Below are positions 38,315 to 46,672 of a DNA stretch of 64,000 nucleotides, one piece after another. Made by a program: the position numbers and the translations under genes. Numbering within the stretch: position 1 is the first letter of the stretch; each line of letters opens with the position of its first letter. Under the pieces are notes generated by a model. It ran no database searches, had not been told where the DNA came from, and saw only the letters and a list, made by a program, of their open reading frames with translations. The stretch is taken from assembly GCF_900102855.1 (NCBI RefSeq), contig NZ_FMWD01000006.1:1-64000 (forward strand). Direction: 5' to 3'. Origin of the DNA: Thiohalomonas denitrificans (GTDB lineage Bacteria; Pseudomonadota; Gammaproteobacteria; Thiohalomonadales; Thiohalomonadaceae).

Positions 38315-38836
38315 ATCGCGCCGGGGGCGGCCCGCCTACCAACAGCGGAGGCACAGACCCGGTAGGAGGCGCGCCCCCGCGGCGATTTCCATCACGAAGG
38401 GCATCGCGCCGAGGGCGGCCCTCCTACCAGGTACAGCGGAGGCACAGACCCGGTAGGAGGCGCGCCCCCGCAGCGATTTTCGTCACGAACGGCATCGCGC
38501 CGAGGGCGGCCCTCCTACCCGTACAGCGGAGGCACAGCCCTGGTAGGAGGCGCGCCCCCGCGGCGATTTCCGTCACGAAGGGCATCGCGCCGAGGGCGGC
38601 CCTCCTACCCGTACAGCGGAGACACAGACCTGGTAGGAGGCGCGCCCCCGCGGCGATTTTCGTCACGAAGGGCATCGCGCCAAGAGCGGCCCTCCTACCG
38701 GTACAGCGGAGACACAGACCTGGTAGGAGGCGCGCCCCCGCGGCGATTTTTCGTTACGAAGGGCATCGCGCCGGGGGCGGCCCTCCTACGGGGAGCGGAG
38801 GCACAGACCTGGTAGGAGGCGCGCCCCCGCGGCGAT
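38315..38836 (+). repeat. Tandem array of six 90-bp hairpin units
   Basis: Each unit contains a left arm ATCGCGCCGAGGGCGGCC CTCCTACC, a 20-24 bp loop (GTACAGCGGAGGCACAGACC), a right arm GGTAGGAGGCGCGCCCCCGC GGCGAT and a spacer of about 16 bp (TTTCCGTCACGAAGGGC). GGTAGGAGG occurs at 38361, 38452, 38542, 38632, 38722 and 38811, a period of 89-91 bp. Units are 90-98 percent alike by eye. No coding function; apparent reading frames simply repeat. Confidence 0.92.
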
Positions 38837-38849
38837 GCTCTACCGCCAT

Positions 38850-39233
38850 TCAGTTTCGAAGCACCCGCTCCAGGTCGTCCTCCCGGACCGGTCGGGGGAT
38901 CGCGGTAAAGGAGGGAAATCGCTGGCGCAGGCGCTCCAGCTCCGGTTCTTCACGGGGTTCATAGATAACCACCACCCGTGTGTCGGGCATCCCCTGCGTA
39001 AGGGCCAGCAGCGACTCCAGGGCGCTGGTGCGGTCCCGGAAATCAAACTGATAGTTGAATTCCGCCACCACAGCCGCTGGCTGGAGTTGCTTGACGGTGC
39101 TTAACGCCCGGCGGCCGGAATTCACCGTCTCCGGGTCGAATCCGAGCCGCCGATAGAGGGGCCCGAAATCGGCATAGCCCCCCAACTCGACCACCGATAC
39201 CAGGCTTCGGCTCATGCGTCCTTCCTCACTCAC
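38850..39233 (-). CDS. Unrecognised protein, receiver-like fold possible
   Basis: The 127-residue product alternates hydrophobic strands and helices (SLVSVVELGGY, PAAVVAEFNYQF, TRVVVIYEPRE, FTAIPRPVREDDLERVL), a pattern seen in flavodoxin/receiver-like domains, but I see no phosphoacceptor signature. It is translated from within 4 bp of the end of the 111-aa gene (overlap 39230-39233). MSEEGRMSRSL offers two ATG starts (39233 and 39215). Confidence 0.6.
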   Translation of the reverse strand: MSEEGRMSRSLVSVVELGGYADFGPLYRRLGFDPETVNSGRRALSTVKQLQPAAVVAEFNYQFDFRDRTSALESLLALTQGMPDTRVVVIYEPREEPELERLRQRFPSFTAIPRPVREDDLERVLRN

Positions 39234-39565
39234 TGAACGGATTGGGCCCCGACAAACTCCGTCCCCATCATGTCGCCCTCGTTATCCACACGCACCGCGG
39301 TAACCCCCGGCAGCCGGCTCACGATATAGCCGGCCATGAGCATCTTCATCGGTTCGTCTCCGACCTCAAGGGCCGCCACCAGCCGATCGGCGGCTATCTG
39401 GCATCGCTGTACCTGATTGGGTTTTTCCACCCAGGTGCGGCTCATCTGCCAGCCGCCATCCATATCGGCGTCCATCTTGGCAAAAAACTCCTCGCCCTCG
39501 TTGGCCACATATTCCGGAACGGTCACCGACCTGGCTCGATCTTCGATAATAACTTGCAGCTGCAA
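39230..39565 (-). CDS. Unrecognised small soluble protein
   Basis: The 111-residue acidic protein (MQLQVIIEDRARSVTVPEY ...) has no motif I can assign. FFAKMDADMDGGWQMSRTWV and a GVTAVRVDNEGDM strand near the C-terminus are distinctive. It overlaps the 127-aa gene by 4 bp; the two probably act together. Confidence 0.6.
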   Translation of the reverse strand: MQLQVIIEDRARSVTVPEYVANEGEEFFAKMDADMDGGWQMSRTWVEKPNQVQRCQIAADRLVAALEVGDEPMKMLMAGYIVSRLPGVTAVRVDNEGDMMGTEFVGAQSVQ

Positions 39566-39962
39566 TGCCTTACTCCCTTACCTGGATTTGCCGTCAGCAT
39601 ACCCAATCCGGGCCTGCTGCCCAAGTAACCCCGCCTCCTTCGCGGGCGAAGATTGGGGAAAAACCATTCCTTGCAACGCGCCGGGGCGACCCTCCTGCAA
39701 ACAAAAAGCACCTCACCGGCAGAAGGCCGGCCCTCGCGGTGATTTGACCGGCATGGGCTCCTGCCCGAACAACGGAATCCCGTCACCAGTCGGGCGAGCA
39801 TTTCGCCCGCACCGGGACCACGATACAATGCTCCGGTCTTTATCAACTCCGTCCGGGGACAAAACCACAATCACGCGGACGGGGCCGTGGCTGGAGGTGA
39901 CGTGTGGCACTTCCAGCCCCTCCATTGACTTTCATTCACACTCTTTTAATTGGGGAGACTCC
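39566..39962. other. Intergenic region before the RRM gene
   Basis: No gene seen. CGGGCGAGCATTTCGCCCG (39791-39809) can fold. TACAAT (39824-39829) could be a -10 box with a weak -35 (TTTCGC 39801-39806) for the RRM gene, giving a leader of about 130 nt that contains CTGGAGG ... CTTCCAG (39892-39917). Confidence 0.35.
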
Positions 39963-40451
39963 ATGCAATTCACTTCGCCTCCTGTACGATTCCTGATCAA
40001 GGCCGCGCTTCTGGCCATTCTTCTGGGCAGTCTGGGCTTCTTCATTCCATTGGCGCTCCTGCCGGATGGGTTCGATGCGACCCTCGCAATGGCCATTGGC
40101 AGCTTTGCCGGTGCCTTCCTCGGCGCCTGGTTGGCGGGCATCGGCGAAACGCCGGCTACCGCAAAAAGGCCGGACGAGTCCCATTCGGTGTTCGTAGGCA
40201 ATCTCAATTTCAAGGCCCGAAACGAGGATCTGCGGGAGCTGTTTGCCCAGTACGGCGATGTCCACTCGGTACGCATAATGACCGATCGCGCTACCCGCCG
40301 GCCGCGCGGCTTCGGTTTCGTGGAAATGGACGAAAAAGGTGCCCGCAAGGCCATTTCGGCCCTGGATGGTCAGGAGTTCCTGGGACGCAAGCTGCGGGTC
40401 AATGAGGGCAAGGAGCGTAGGAACGACCAGGAGCGTCAGAGGGAGGCCTGA
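39963..40451 (+). CDS. Membrane-anchored RNA-recognition-motif protein
   Basis: The 162-residue product has two predicted N-terminal membrane helices (about 9-32 and 36-60) followed by a complete RRM: RNP2 VFVGNL (76-81) and RNP1 RGFGFVEM (115-122). Its C-terminus is basic (GKERRNDQERQREA). RRM proteins bind single-stranded RNA; bacterial ones are normally soluble, 80-110 residues. ATG 39963 follows GGGGAG by 6 bp; the longer frame from 39417 crosses the divergent gene and is rejected. Confidence 0.85.
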   Translation: MQFTSPPVRFLIKAALLAILLGSLGFFIPLALLPDGFDATLAMAIGSFAGAFLGAWLAGIGETPATAKRPDESHSVFVGNLNFKARNEDLRELFAQYGDVHSVRIMTDRATRRPRGFGFVEMDEKGARKAISALDGQEFLGRKLRVNEGKERRNDQERQREA

Positions 40452-40471
40452 TCGGCGGACCTGACGATGTC

Positions 40472-40610
40472 CGGGCTGAAGCCCGACCTACAAGAACTGA
40501 CGGGCTAAAGCCCGACCTACAAGGGACGGGGGATCGTGACGGGCTGAGGCCCGACCTGCAGGTCAGCGGCTGTGCTGCAGGTCGGCCTTCAGCCGTCATC
40601 CAGATTTGCA
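40472..40610. repeat. GGGCTGAAGCCCGACC repeat cluster
   Basis: Three successive copies of GGGCT(G/A)A(A/G)GCCCGACCT(A/G)CA (about 40475, 40503 and 40543), each a small palindrome, then GCTGTGCTGCAGGTCGGCCT ending near 40600. A related GTCGGCCTGAAAGCCGACC occurs at 62066. No gene here. Confidence 0.7.
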
Positions 40611-40621
40611 GTATCAAAATC

Positions 40622-41017
40622 CTAACAGACCCGATTACGCTCCTCGCCACGCAGAAACGCATTGATATTCGCTACCGTCTCGTGACAGATCCGCTCGGCA
40701 TCGGCGGGCTTATGCGGATGAGTCTCGGGAACGTGGCAGACGGCCACTCCCCGACTCTGTGCCGCCTCGATATCGATATGGGCGCACTCTCCACCGGCTA
40801 CCGCCACCATCTTCAACTTGGGCAGGGCATCCAGCGTCGCGGCATCGAGCGGCGTTGCAGCTGTCACCACAATATGACTCCGCCAGCAGCGCTCCGGAAC
40901 CTCCGCCACTGGTGTCTCGCCATACTGTGACCAGCCAAACCGATCCGCCTCAAGCGCCGGGAAATCCGCCTCACCGGCGAGATACCCCGCGTCTACCACC
41001 ATCACGTTCATTGCCAT
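40622..41017 (-). CDS. D-2-hydroxyacid dehydrogenase remnant lacking the NAD domain
   Basis: The 131-residue product matches the N-terminal catalytic domain of D-isomer 2-hydroxyacid dehydrogenases (residues 1-95: DAGYLAGEADF ... LDALPKLKMVAVAGGE ... RGVAVCHVPE) and then jumps to the C-terminal helix of that domain (PADAERICHETVANINAFLR GEERNRV). The central Rossmann domain (normally about 180 residues with GxGxxG) is absent. ATG 41017 follows AGGAGAAAGGG. It may be a stable domain-only protein or a decayed gene; the reading frame is clean. Confidence 0.72.
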   Translation of the reverse strand: MAMNVMVVDAGYLAGEADFPALEADRFGWSQYGETPVAEVPERCWRSHIVVTAATPLDAATLDALPKLKMVAVAGGECAHIDIEAAQSRGVAVCHVPETHPHKPADAERICHETVANINAFLRGEERNRVC

Positions 41018-41058
41018 TGGCAACCCTTTCTCCTAATCACAAACTCAATTTTGAACTT

Positions 41059-41324
41059 GTGTACTGTTGCATGCTTGGCGATACTTTCAGAGCCCCCCAA
41101 AAACGTCAGGACAAGGCGCAGCGCGCAGGCAATGGTATTTCCCTTGTCAAGCGCTGCACGAATCCGCCGGGAGCGGATTCGGACAGCCGAAGGCTGGCCC
41201 GAAGGGCGGACTCCAGGGACGGAGTCCGCAACGCCGTCATGGCGTTTTTGGGGGGCTCCCTCCGGGCGAGCCGCTGGCCGGCCAGCGGCTCGCTGAAAGC
41301 ACCGCCAAGCATGCAACAGTACAC
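41059..41324 (+). mobile_element. Miniature inverted-repeat element (copy d)
   Basis: Perfect GTGTACTGTTGCATGCTTGG at 41059 and its inverse ending at 41324. It contains the AGCCCCCCAAAAACG pair enclosing three small hairpins (CGAATCCGC/GCGGATTCG, CAGCC/GGCTG, GGACTCC/GGAGTCC) but lacks the ATCTGCGGCGTTGCG module of copies b and c. One end is 3 bp from the DUF2934 gene stop, the other 41 bp from the dehydrogenase-remnant start. Confidence 0.85.
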
Positions 41325-41327
41325 TAG

Positions 41328-41768
41328 CTACCCGCGAACCGGGATATTGTCCCGCTCCAGTGCGGCATCGATCTCGGCTTCGGCGGAAACCCAGTCGGCG
41401 TGCGGATCCCCCCCGGCGAAGCCGCGCTTTTCCGCACGGTAAAAGGCAGCCTCGGCGATCATGGCGGCACGCTGTGCCGCACTGACGCTGCGCGGAGCCG
41501 CCGTTTTCGGGCCGCCTGCCGGTTTGGCTTTCTTCGCTACACTTTTCTTCGCCGTCACACTTTTCTTCGACGCCACCCTGCCGGGGGCGGGCTTTTTGGG
41601 GGTGCTCTTCCTGGTGCCGGCTTTCTTGGGAGCTGCCTTCTTTGCAGCGGGCTTGCGGCTGGCGCTCTTTTTCACCGCGCCTTTGGCGGAAGCCTTCTTT
41701 TCCGTGCCCTGCTTTGTTGCCACTCTCTTCTCGGTCGCATCTTCAGCCATCCGTCGCATCCCCTTCAA
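41328..41768 (-). CDS. Histone H1-like / DUF2934 protein
   Basis: The 146-residue protein has a lysine/alanine/proline-rich N-terminal tail (about 8-92, many KKA, KKS and KPA repeats) like bacterial H1-like DNA-binding proteins, then a C-terminal DUF2934 segment (AAMIAEAAFYRAEKRGF and DPHADWVSAEAEID). DUF2934 is of unknown function. The basic tail suggests nucleoid binding. Its stop codon lies 3 bp from a miniature element. ATG starts at 41768 or 41750. Confidence 0.8.
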   Translation of the reverse strand: MKGMRRMAEDATEKRVATKQGTEKKASAKGAVKKSASRKPAAKKAAPKKAGTRKSTPKKPAPGRVASKKSVTAKKSVAKKAKPAGGPKTAAPRSVSAAQRAAMIAEAAFYRAEKRGFAGGDPHADWVSAEAEIDAALERDNIPVRG

Positions 41769-41802
41769 TGATTGCGAATATCCACCGCCGTAGCCGTCTA
41801 TA

Positions 41803-41853
41803 GGGCACTTCTATTAATCCAACGCGGATTCTGTTGGATTAATAGAAGTGCCC
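41803..41853. repeat. 51-bp perfect palindrome formed of mini-element ends
   Basis: GGGCACTTCTATTAATCCAAC (first 20 at 41803) and its exact inverse ending at 41853, 21-bp arms with a 9-bp loop. The outer GGGCACTTCTAT matches the ends of the 110-bp mini-elements at 4029 and 15207. Flanks are TATA and TATG, a near target duplication. It looks like an interior-deleted copy. Confidence 0.75.
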
Positions 41854-41938
41854 TATGCGACGGCCCATCCAATCCGAGGCATTGTAGCCCCTTCGGTTTG
41901 GCAGGCAACCGCCCGGTTGCCATTTTTTCGCAGGTCAC

Positions 41939-44782
41939 TCAGGAGGCACAGTTCTGATCGGATTGCGCCGCGGTTGCGGACCCCCGGAAGATTTCAGGTC
42001 TACCGAAAAACCAGCCTTGCGCGGCATCGATTCCGATATCCTGCAATACCGTGTGGGTTTGCGCGTCCGCCACTTGTTCGGCAATTGTGATCTTCCCCAT
42101 GGCATGCGCCACTTCATTGAGCGCCTGCAACATCGCGAGCCGGACCGGGTCTCCGAAGAGGTCGGCGGTATAGGAACCGTCGATCTTGACATAGTCGACC
42201 GGCAACTCCCTGAGGTGGCTGAACGAGCCATAGCTCGCGCCGAAATTATCGACCCCCGTCGTGCAGCCGATATCCCGCAGCGCCATCAGGAATTGAATGG
42301 TAGCCGGCAGATTGGCCACTGCAGCATGTTCATCGATCTCGAATTGCAGGTGTACCGGATCCAGGCCCGTTCGATCAAGCTCGCGCACAAGGGTTTTCAG
42401 CACCCGGCTGTCGTTTACGGCCCAGGCGGAGAGATTGATCATGTACGACCCGGAATAGCCGTCGGCCAGATTTCGCATCACTCTCTGAATGACCCAGCTA
42501 TCGATCCGGGCAAGCAACCCGAAGCGCTCCGCAGCAGGCAGGAAACCGGCAGGCATCACCATTCCTCCGTCCCCGCGCGGCAGCCGCAGCAGCGCCTCCC
42601 GGGCAATTTCGCGTCCACTGCGCAATTCGATCAGCGGCTGGCAGGCGATGACGAAGGTATCGTCCCATAGCGCCTTTTTGAGCCGCTGCGACCAGCCCAT
42701 ATGCAACGACATGGAATCCAGGCTTTTCCGGTCACCAACCACGTAGAGGTGGCAACAGTTGCGACCCTGTTGCTTCGCGAGGTGACAGGCCAGATCGGCA
42801 TTTGCCAATAGCTGCTCCCTGCTATTCACCGATTCGTCCAGGGTGGCAATGCCAATGGAGCAACCCACATCTATCACGTGTCCCTCCTCCCGCAGACGGT
42901 AATCGACCAGGGCCTTGCGGAAGCCTTCGGCAGCGGCGGGCGCGCGTTCACTGTCGGACTCGTGCAGCAACACCGCGAACTCGTCGCCCCCCAACCGGGC
43001 CAGGACATCCCCACGCCGCAAGCGCTCCCCAAGCAGCGCGGTCACCTCCACCAGGACCCGGTCTCCGATCAGGTGACCCAGGGTATCGTTGACGTACTTG
43101 AAATTGTCCAGATCGATGTAGAGAAGGGCATAATTGGTCCGGCCGCGGGGTGCGCGATCGATCACCCGGCCGAGCTCCTCCATGAAAAAGCGGCGGTTGT
43201 AAAGCCCGGTCAGCGGATCATAGGTTGCCATCTGGCGAAGGCGTTCGAGCAACTCTTCACGTTCGGTGACATCGGCAACGAACGCCGTGAACAGCGGACC
43301 ATCCTCCAGCTCGATACGGCGAACTTTCAGTGACATACGAAAGCTCGAGCCGTCCCTGCGCCGCACGGTGACGATCGGTCCTGATTCCTCACCCGCTGTT
43401 ATCACCACCGACTCCGGAAGCGCCGCGATATCCAGCTCGGGCGCGAGGAAGGAACCCCGCCTGCCGATGACCTGGGCCGCAGAATAGCCGAACAGTCGCT
43501 CAGCCGATTTGTTGAAGGACTCCACTCGGCCATCCGCACCGAAAGTGATGACCCCATCATGGGCATGATCGAGGACCGAGGAGAGCCGCAGTTGGCGCAT
43601 CCGCAGCTGACTGCGCATGCCTTCGAAGGCGGCGTTCAACAGTCGGACCTCATCCGTTCCGGCGGCTGGCAGCCGTACCGTCCGGCCCCCGCGCCCCTCA
43701 TTTTCGAGCGCCGTGACGACCCTGAACAGCGGCTTGCGGATGGAGCGTTCAAAGGCCACATAGCCGATCATCATGAACAGATATGCCACCAGCGTAGCGC
43801 CCCACAGGGAATAACCGAGGAAACGTGCCCGCTCCACGGCGGTCATGATCCCCTGCTCGAGAAGCGTTCCCAGCCGGGTGCTCATAGCCTCCACCCGTTG
43901 CCACATCTGCAGCAGCGCCGGCTCCACCTGTTGCCTCATCTGTGGGAGATCGCGGCGCCAGTCGGGCGAACGATAGATCTGCGCCACCTCGGCAAACAGG
44001 TCATCATAAAGCGCTGCCGCCTCGCGCATCTGTTCCACCGCTTCGGAGTGCTCAAACGGCAATTCGCCCATTTTGTCCAGTTGCGCCAATTCCTCCAGCA
44101 ATAGCAGAACGCGCTCGAAGTAGATGCTTCGATCCTGCAGATTTCGGTCCATGCTCGCGGCGGGGGCACCGTAGACGCCGAAACGGTTGGCGATGAAAAG
44201 GCGGCTCTCCATCAGCTGACGTGCCCACAAATGGCGGAGCTCGAGCAACATCCGGGTACTGGAATTCAGGCCGGTTTCGGAATGAATGGCCGAGTCCAGT
44301 GCGGTAAGAAAGCGCTGAGTGGCTGGATAGAGCCTGGAGCGCACCAGAGGCATTGCCGGAAAGCGCGTCTCCACGTCGGAAGCAACCTCGATCAACTGTT
44401 CGGTGCTGGTGCGAAGCTGCCGGAAATCCTCGAGCATCTGCCGAACCTCACCGTAGATGCGCGGGAAGCGCCGTTTTTCACTCTCCCTGGAGAGTCGGCC
44501 GAGGGAATCGCCCACCCTGCGGAGTTTTTGGCGGACCTGCGCGCCACTGCGTTCAGTCGGTTCGAGGATATAGAGGAACAGGCTGACTTCCATCTCCTGA
44601 AGAGTCCAGACGAGCCCGTCCAGTGTCTTCTGTATCCGACGACTTTCGTCAGCCAGGGCGACACCGTTGGTTGCGGTCTCCGTGATGACACGCCCGGTGT
44701 AGATGGCGAGCGCCCACAACGCAAGCGCCAGCACTACGGCGATCACCAGGAAACGGCTACGAAAGCTCCCCCACAGACGCAA
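41939..44782 (-). CDS. Membrane PAS-GGDEF-EAL protein with altered EAL site
   Basis: The 947-residue protein has two membrane helices (about 11-28 and 321-343) flanking a helical periplasmic sensor, a HAMP-like linker, PAS (about 395-510), GGDEF (598-602) with an RRGD inhibitory site at 589-592, and an EAL domain (about 700-930). In the EAL domain E729-A-L, N783 and K866 are kept, but the metal-binding DDFG is DNFG (845-848), so phosphodiesterase activity is probably impaired. It would synthesise c-di-GMP in response to a periplasmic signal. Confidence 0.9.
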   Translation of the reverse strand: MRLWGSFRSRFLVIAVVLALALWALAIYTGRVITETATNGVALADESRRIQKTLDGLVWTLQEMEVSLFLYILEPTERSGAQVRQKLRRVGDSLGRLSRESEKRRFPRIYGEVRQMLEDFRQLRTSTEQLIEVASDVETRFPAMPLVRSRLYPATQRFLTALDSAIHSETGLNSSTRMLLELRHLWARQLMESRLFIANRFGVYGAPAASMDRNLQDRSIYFERVLLLLEELAQLDKMGELPFEHSEAVEQMREAAALYDDLFAEVAQIYRSPDWRRDLPQMRQQVEPALLQMWQRVEAMSTRLGTLLEQGIMTAVERARFLGYSLWGATLVAYLFMMIGYVAFERSIRKPLFRVVTALENEGRGGRTVRLPAAGTDEVRLLNAAFEGMRSQLRMRQLRLSSVLDHAHDGVITFGADGRVESFNKSAERLFGYSAAQVIGRRGSFLAPELDIAALPESVVITAGEESGPIVTVRRRDGSSFRMSLKVRRIELEDGPLFTAFVADVTEREELLERLRQMATYDPLTGLYNRRFFMEELGRVIDRAPRGRTNYALLYIDLDNFKYVNDTLGHLIGDRVLVEVTALLGERLRRGDVLARLGGDEFAVLLHESDSERAPAAAEGFRKALVDYRLREEGHVIDVGCSIGIATLDESVNSREQLLANADLACHLAKQQGRNCCHLYVVGDRKSLDSMSLHMGWSQRLKKALWDDTFVIACQPLIELRSGREIAREALLRLPRGDGGMVMPAGFLPAAERFGLLARIDSWVIQRVMRNLADGYSGSYMINLSAWAVNDSRVLKTLVRELDRTGLDPVHLQFEIDEHAAVANLPATIQFLMALRDIGCTTGVDNFGASYGSFSHLRELPVDYVKIDGSYTADLFGDPVRLAMLQALNEVAHAMGKITIAEQVADAQTHTVLQDIGIDAAQGWFFGRPEIFRGSATAAQSDQNCAS

Positions 44783-44830
44783 TAGCCCCCCTCCCCAATC
44801 CCTTGCCTGTTCAACGGTATTTCACGTCAG

Positions 44831-45286
44831 CTACTGGTTCCCGGCGGTACGCAGCTTGGCGGCAATAAAATCCTTGTGAGGGACATAGAGGAGTTCGGCG
44901 ATCTTGCGCACCATATGTTCCTCGTAGCGGTCCACCCTGCCGTCCGCCCACGCCACCTCCCACAGATGCTCGACCACTCGCACTTTCTGCTCGGGACTGA
45001 ATCGCTCATTAATGAGCGAGGTGAACTGGTAGTAATCGGTCGACTCACGTACCTCCTCGGCAGCAAGCGCCATGAGCTCTTCGGTCTCGGCCTTCGGCAA
45101 CTCGAACTTGCGCTGAACCGCATCGGCAACGACGTCCAGCTCTTCGGGACGAACCGTCTCGTCCTGGCGCGCCATCTCGAACAGCAGGGCGGCGGTCGCC
45201 AAGTGTACCGCATGCTCATCGGAACCTTCCGCTTCGCGGGGTGGATTCAGGTTACGTTCGAAAAACTCACGGAGTTGGCTAAGCAT
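44831..45286 (-). CDS. TerB-family protein
   Basis: The 151-residue helical protein matches the TerB/DjlA-N domain (ATAALLFEMARQDETVRPEE ..., VEHLWEVAWADGRVDRYEEH), with the acidic DGRVDxYE metal-binding motif near residue 115. The function of stand-alone TerB proteins is unclear. ATG 45286 follows AAGGAGAG by 5 bp; the frame extending to 45610 overlaps the 226-aa gene and is not used. Confidence 0.88.
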   Translation of the reverse strand: MLSQLREFFERNLNPPREAEGSDEHAVHLATAALLFEMARQDETVRPEELDVVADAVQRKFELPKAETEELMALAAEEVRESTDYYQFTSLINERFSPEQKVRVVEHLWEVAWADGRVDRYEEHMVRKIAELLYVPHKDFIAAKLRTAGNQ

Positions 45287-45407
45287 ACTCTCTCCTTGGG
45301 CTCTGTTGGCAAGGGCATTTCCAAACCGCTCCCTCGGCGCGACGAATTCTGACTTCCTCCCGCCGCCCGGACCGGGCAATCTCAGTGAAGGCCTCGACCC
45401 CCGGTAA

Positions 45408-46091
45408 TTATCGAGTCCGGACGTCGTCCTCGCCAGGGCGTTCAAACAGGGCCAGATTCCGCCACGCGGCGGTCGCCTCATGGCCTTCACTGCGAAGCTG
45501 CTCCAGGCGCTGGTGCCCCTCCTCCCGCAGCTGCCGCAGTTCATCGGGACCAAACAGCCACAGCGCAGCCTCCACGGCCTCCGGCTCTTCGCTGAGCAGC
45601 GTCGCTGCAAGCTCCTCTCGTTCGATGGGCGAGTCGTGGCGCATCAAGTCGGCCACCAGGGCATGTTCAAGCAGGTGTTGGTGGATCTGCCTCGCCTGCT
45701 GCTCCTCCTCCAACTCACGGAGGGCCACCGGATCATCCCCTGCCCCGGCGCGAACGGCGCGCATGACCACCTCGGTCAACTTGAGCAACGCCTCCATGAC
45801 CGGTTGCTGATTACCCGGAAGGCCGGCCCCTTCCGTATAGGCTCGTTCAAGACGGGCCTTCAGCTCAAGCACGGTTTCGCTCTCTTCGTTGGGACTCAGC
45901 TCCGCCGCCTCCCGAACCAGACGCTGAAATCGCTCCATGAAGGCGGAAAGCTCTTCCCGATCGCGACGAGCCGCTTCGTCAATCTCTGCCTGGGTGATCA
46001 GCCGATCTCCACGATCAAACAGGGGATTGTCCCATTGGCGAGCCAAATGCCTCTCCCGGGGACCGGGCCGGGGGGAAAACCGCAGTGCCAT
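45408..46091 (-). CDS. Unrecognised helical protein
   Basis: The roughly 227-residue charged, mostly helical protein (MALRFSPRPGPRERHLARQW ...) has no family I recognise. QRLVREAAELSPNEESETVL and a C-terminal GPDELRQLREEGHQRLEQLR are likely amphipathic helices. It shares the strand of the TerB gene, 121 bp upstream, and is divergent from the CBS gene. ATG 46091 is preferred over upstream in-frame ATGs at 46154 and 46133. Confidence 0.6.
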   Translation of the reverse strand: MALRFSPRPGPRERHLARQWDNPLFDRGDRLITQAEIDEAARRDREELSAFMERFQRLVREAAELSPNEESETVLELKARLERAYTEGAGLPGNQQPVMEALLKLTEVVMRAVRAGAGDDPVALRELEEEQQARQIHQHLLEHALVADLMRHDSPIEREELAATLLSEEPEAVEAALWLFGPDELRQLREEGHQRLEQLRSEGHEATAAWRNLALFERPGEDDVRTR

Positions 46092-46172
46092 GTTTGTCGT
46101 CTCATCTTGCCGGGGAAGCTGCGTATGATACATTTTAACGTACGGTCTACCCATGTTTGCAGGCGGAACCCT

Positions 46173-46631
46173 ATGGACGTCAAATACTTGTTACGGAGAA
46201 AGGAGTCTGCCAACCATTTCGGCGTCAGCCCCGAACAGCGGCTGACCGATGCAGTGAGACTGATGATGCAGCATCGCATCGGTTCACTGGTGGTGATGGA
46301 AGACGAGAAACTGGTAGGCATCATCAGTGAACGCGACGTAATGCGCGCCGCCGATGATCATCTCGATCGCTTCCGCGATGTCCAGGTCAAGGACGTGATG
46401 ACGTCGGATCCGGTGACGTGCACCGCAGAGATGACCGTAGACGATGCGATGGACACGCTGCTACACAACGCTACCGGCAACCGCATCCGTCATCTGCCCG
46501 TTCTATCGGACGGGCAACTGGTCGGCGTGATCTCCATCGGCGATATCATTCAGGCACTGCTGACGGAAACCCGCTTCGAGAACCGGCTGCTGAAACACTA
46601 CATCAAGAACTGGCCCGAAGAAGGGCTCTGA
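46173..46631 (+). CDS. Tandem CBS-domain protein
   Basis: The 152-residue protein contains two CBS repeats (about 10-65 with MMQHRIGSLVVMEDEKLVGIISERD, and 77-132 with LPVLSDGQLVGVISIGDII), forming one Bateman module that binds adenine nucleotides. C-terminal FENRLLKHYIKNWPEEG follows. ATG 46173 restores the family start MDVKYLLRRK; the frame back to 45480 is antisense to the 226-aa gene. Confidence 0.92.
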   Translation: MDVKYLLRRKESANHFGVSPEQRLTDAVRLMMQHRIGSLVVMEDEKLVGIISERDVMRAADDHLDRFRDVQVKDVMTSDPVTCTAEMTVDDAMDTLLHNATGNRIRHLPVLSDGQLVGVISIGDIIQALLTETRFENRLLKHYIKNWPEEGL

Positions 46632-46672
46632 AACCGCACCAGCCCGGCCACTCTCCAGGAACCGGCTAGAAT

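Noticed and set aside
38424-38675. Reading frame with repeated MPFVTKIAAGARLLPGLCL units
   Set aside because: It is the translation of the tandem 90-bp hairpin units (a multiple of three), with no start signal and no conserved product.
38315-38836. CRISPR array
   Set aside because: The repeat includes its own loop and the intervening 16-24 bp segments are nearly identical between units; no cas genes are nearby.
39417-39962. N-terminal extension of the RRM protein
   Set aside because: It crosses the divergent 111-aa gene and the leader; a good ribosome site precedes ATG 39963.
41067-41327. Open frames spanning the miniature elements, similar in all copies
   Set aside because: Frames are open on several strands at once because of base composition; they have no ribosome site and change with each module loss.
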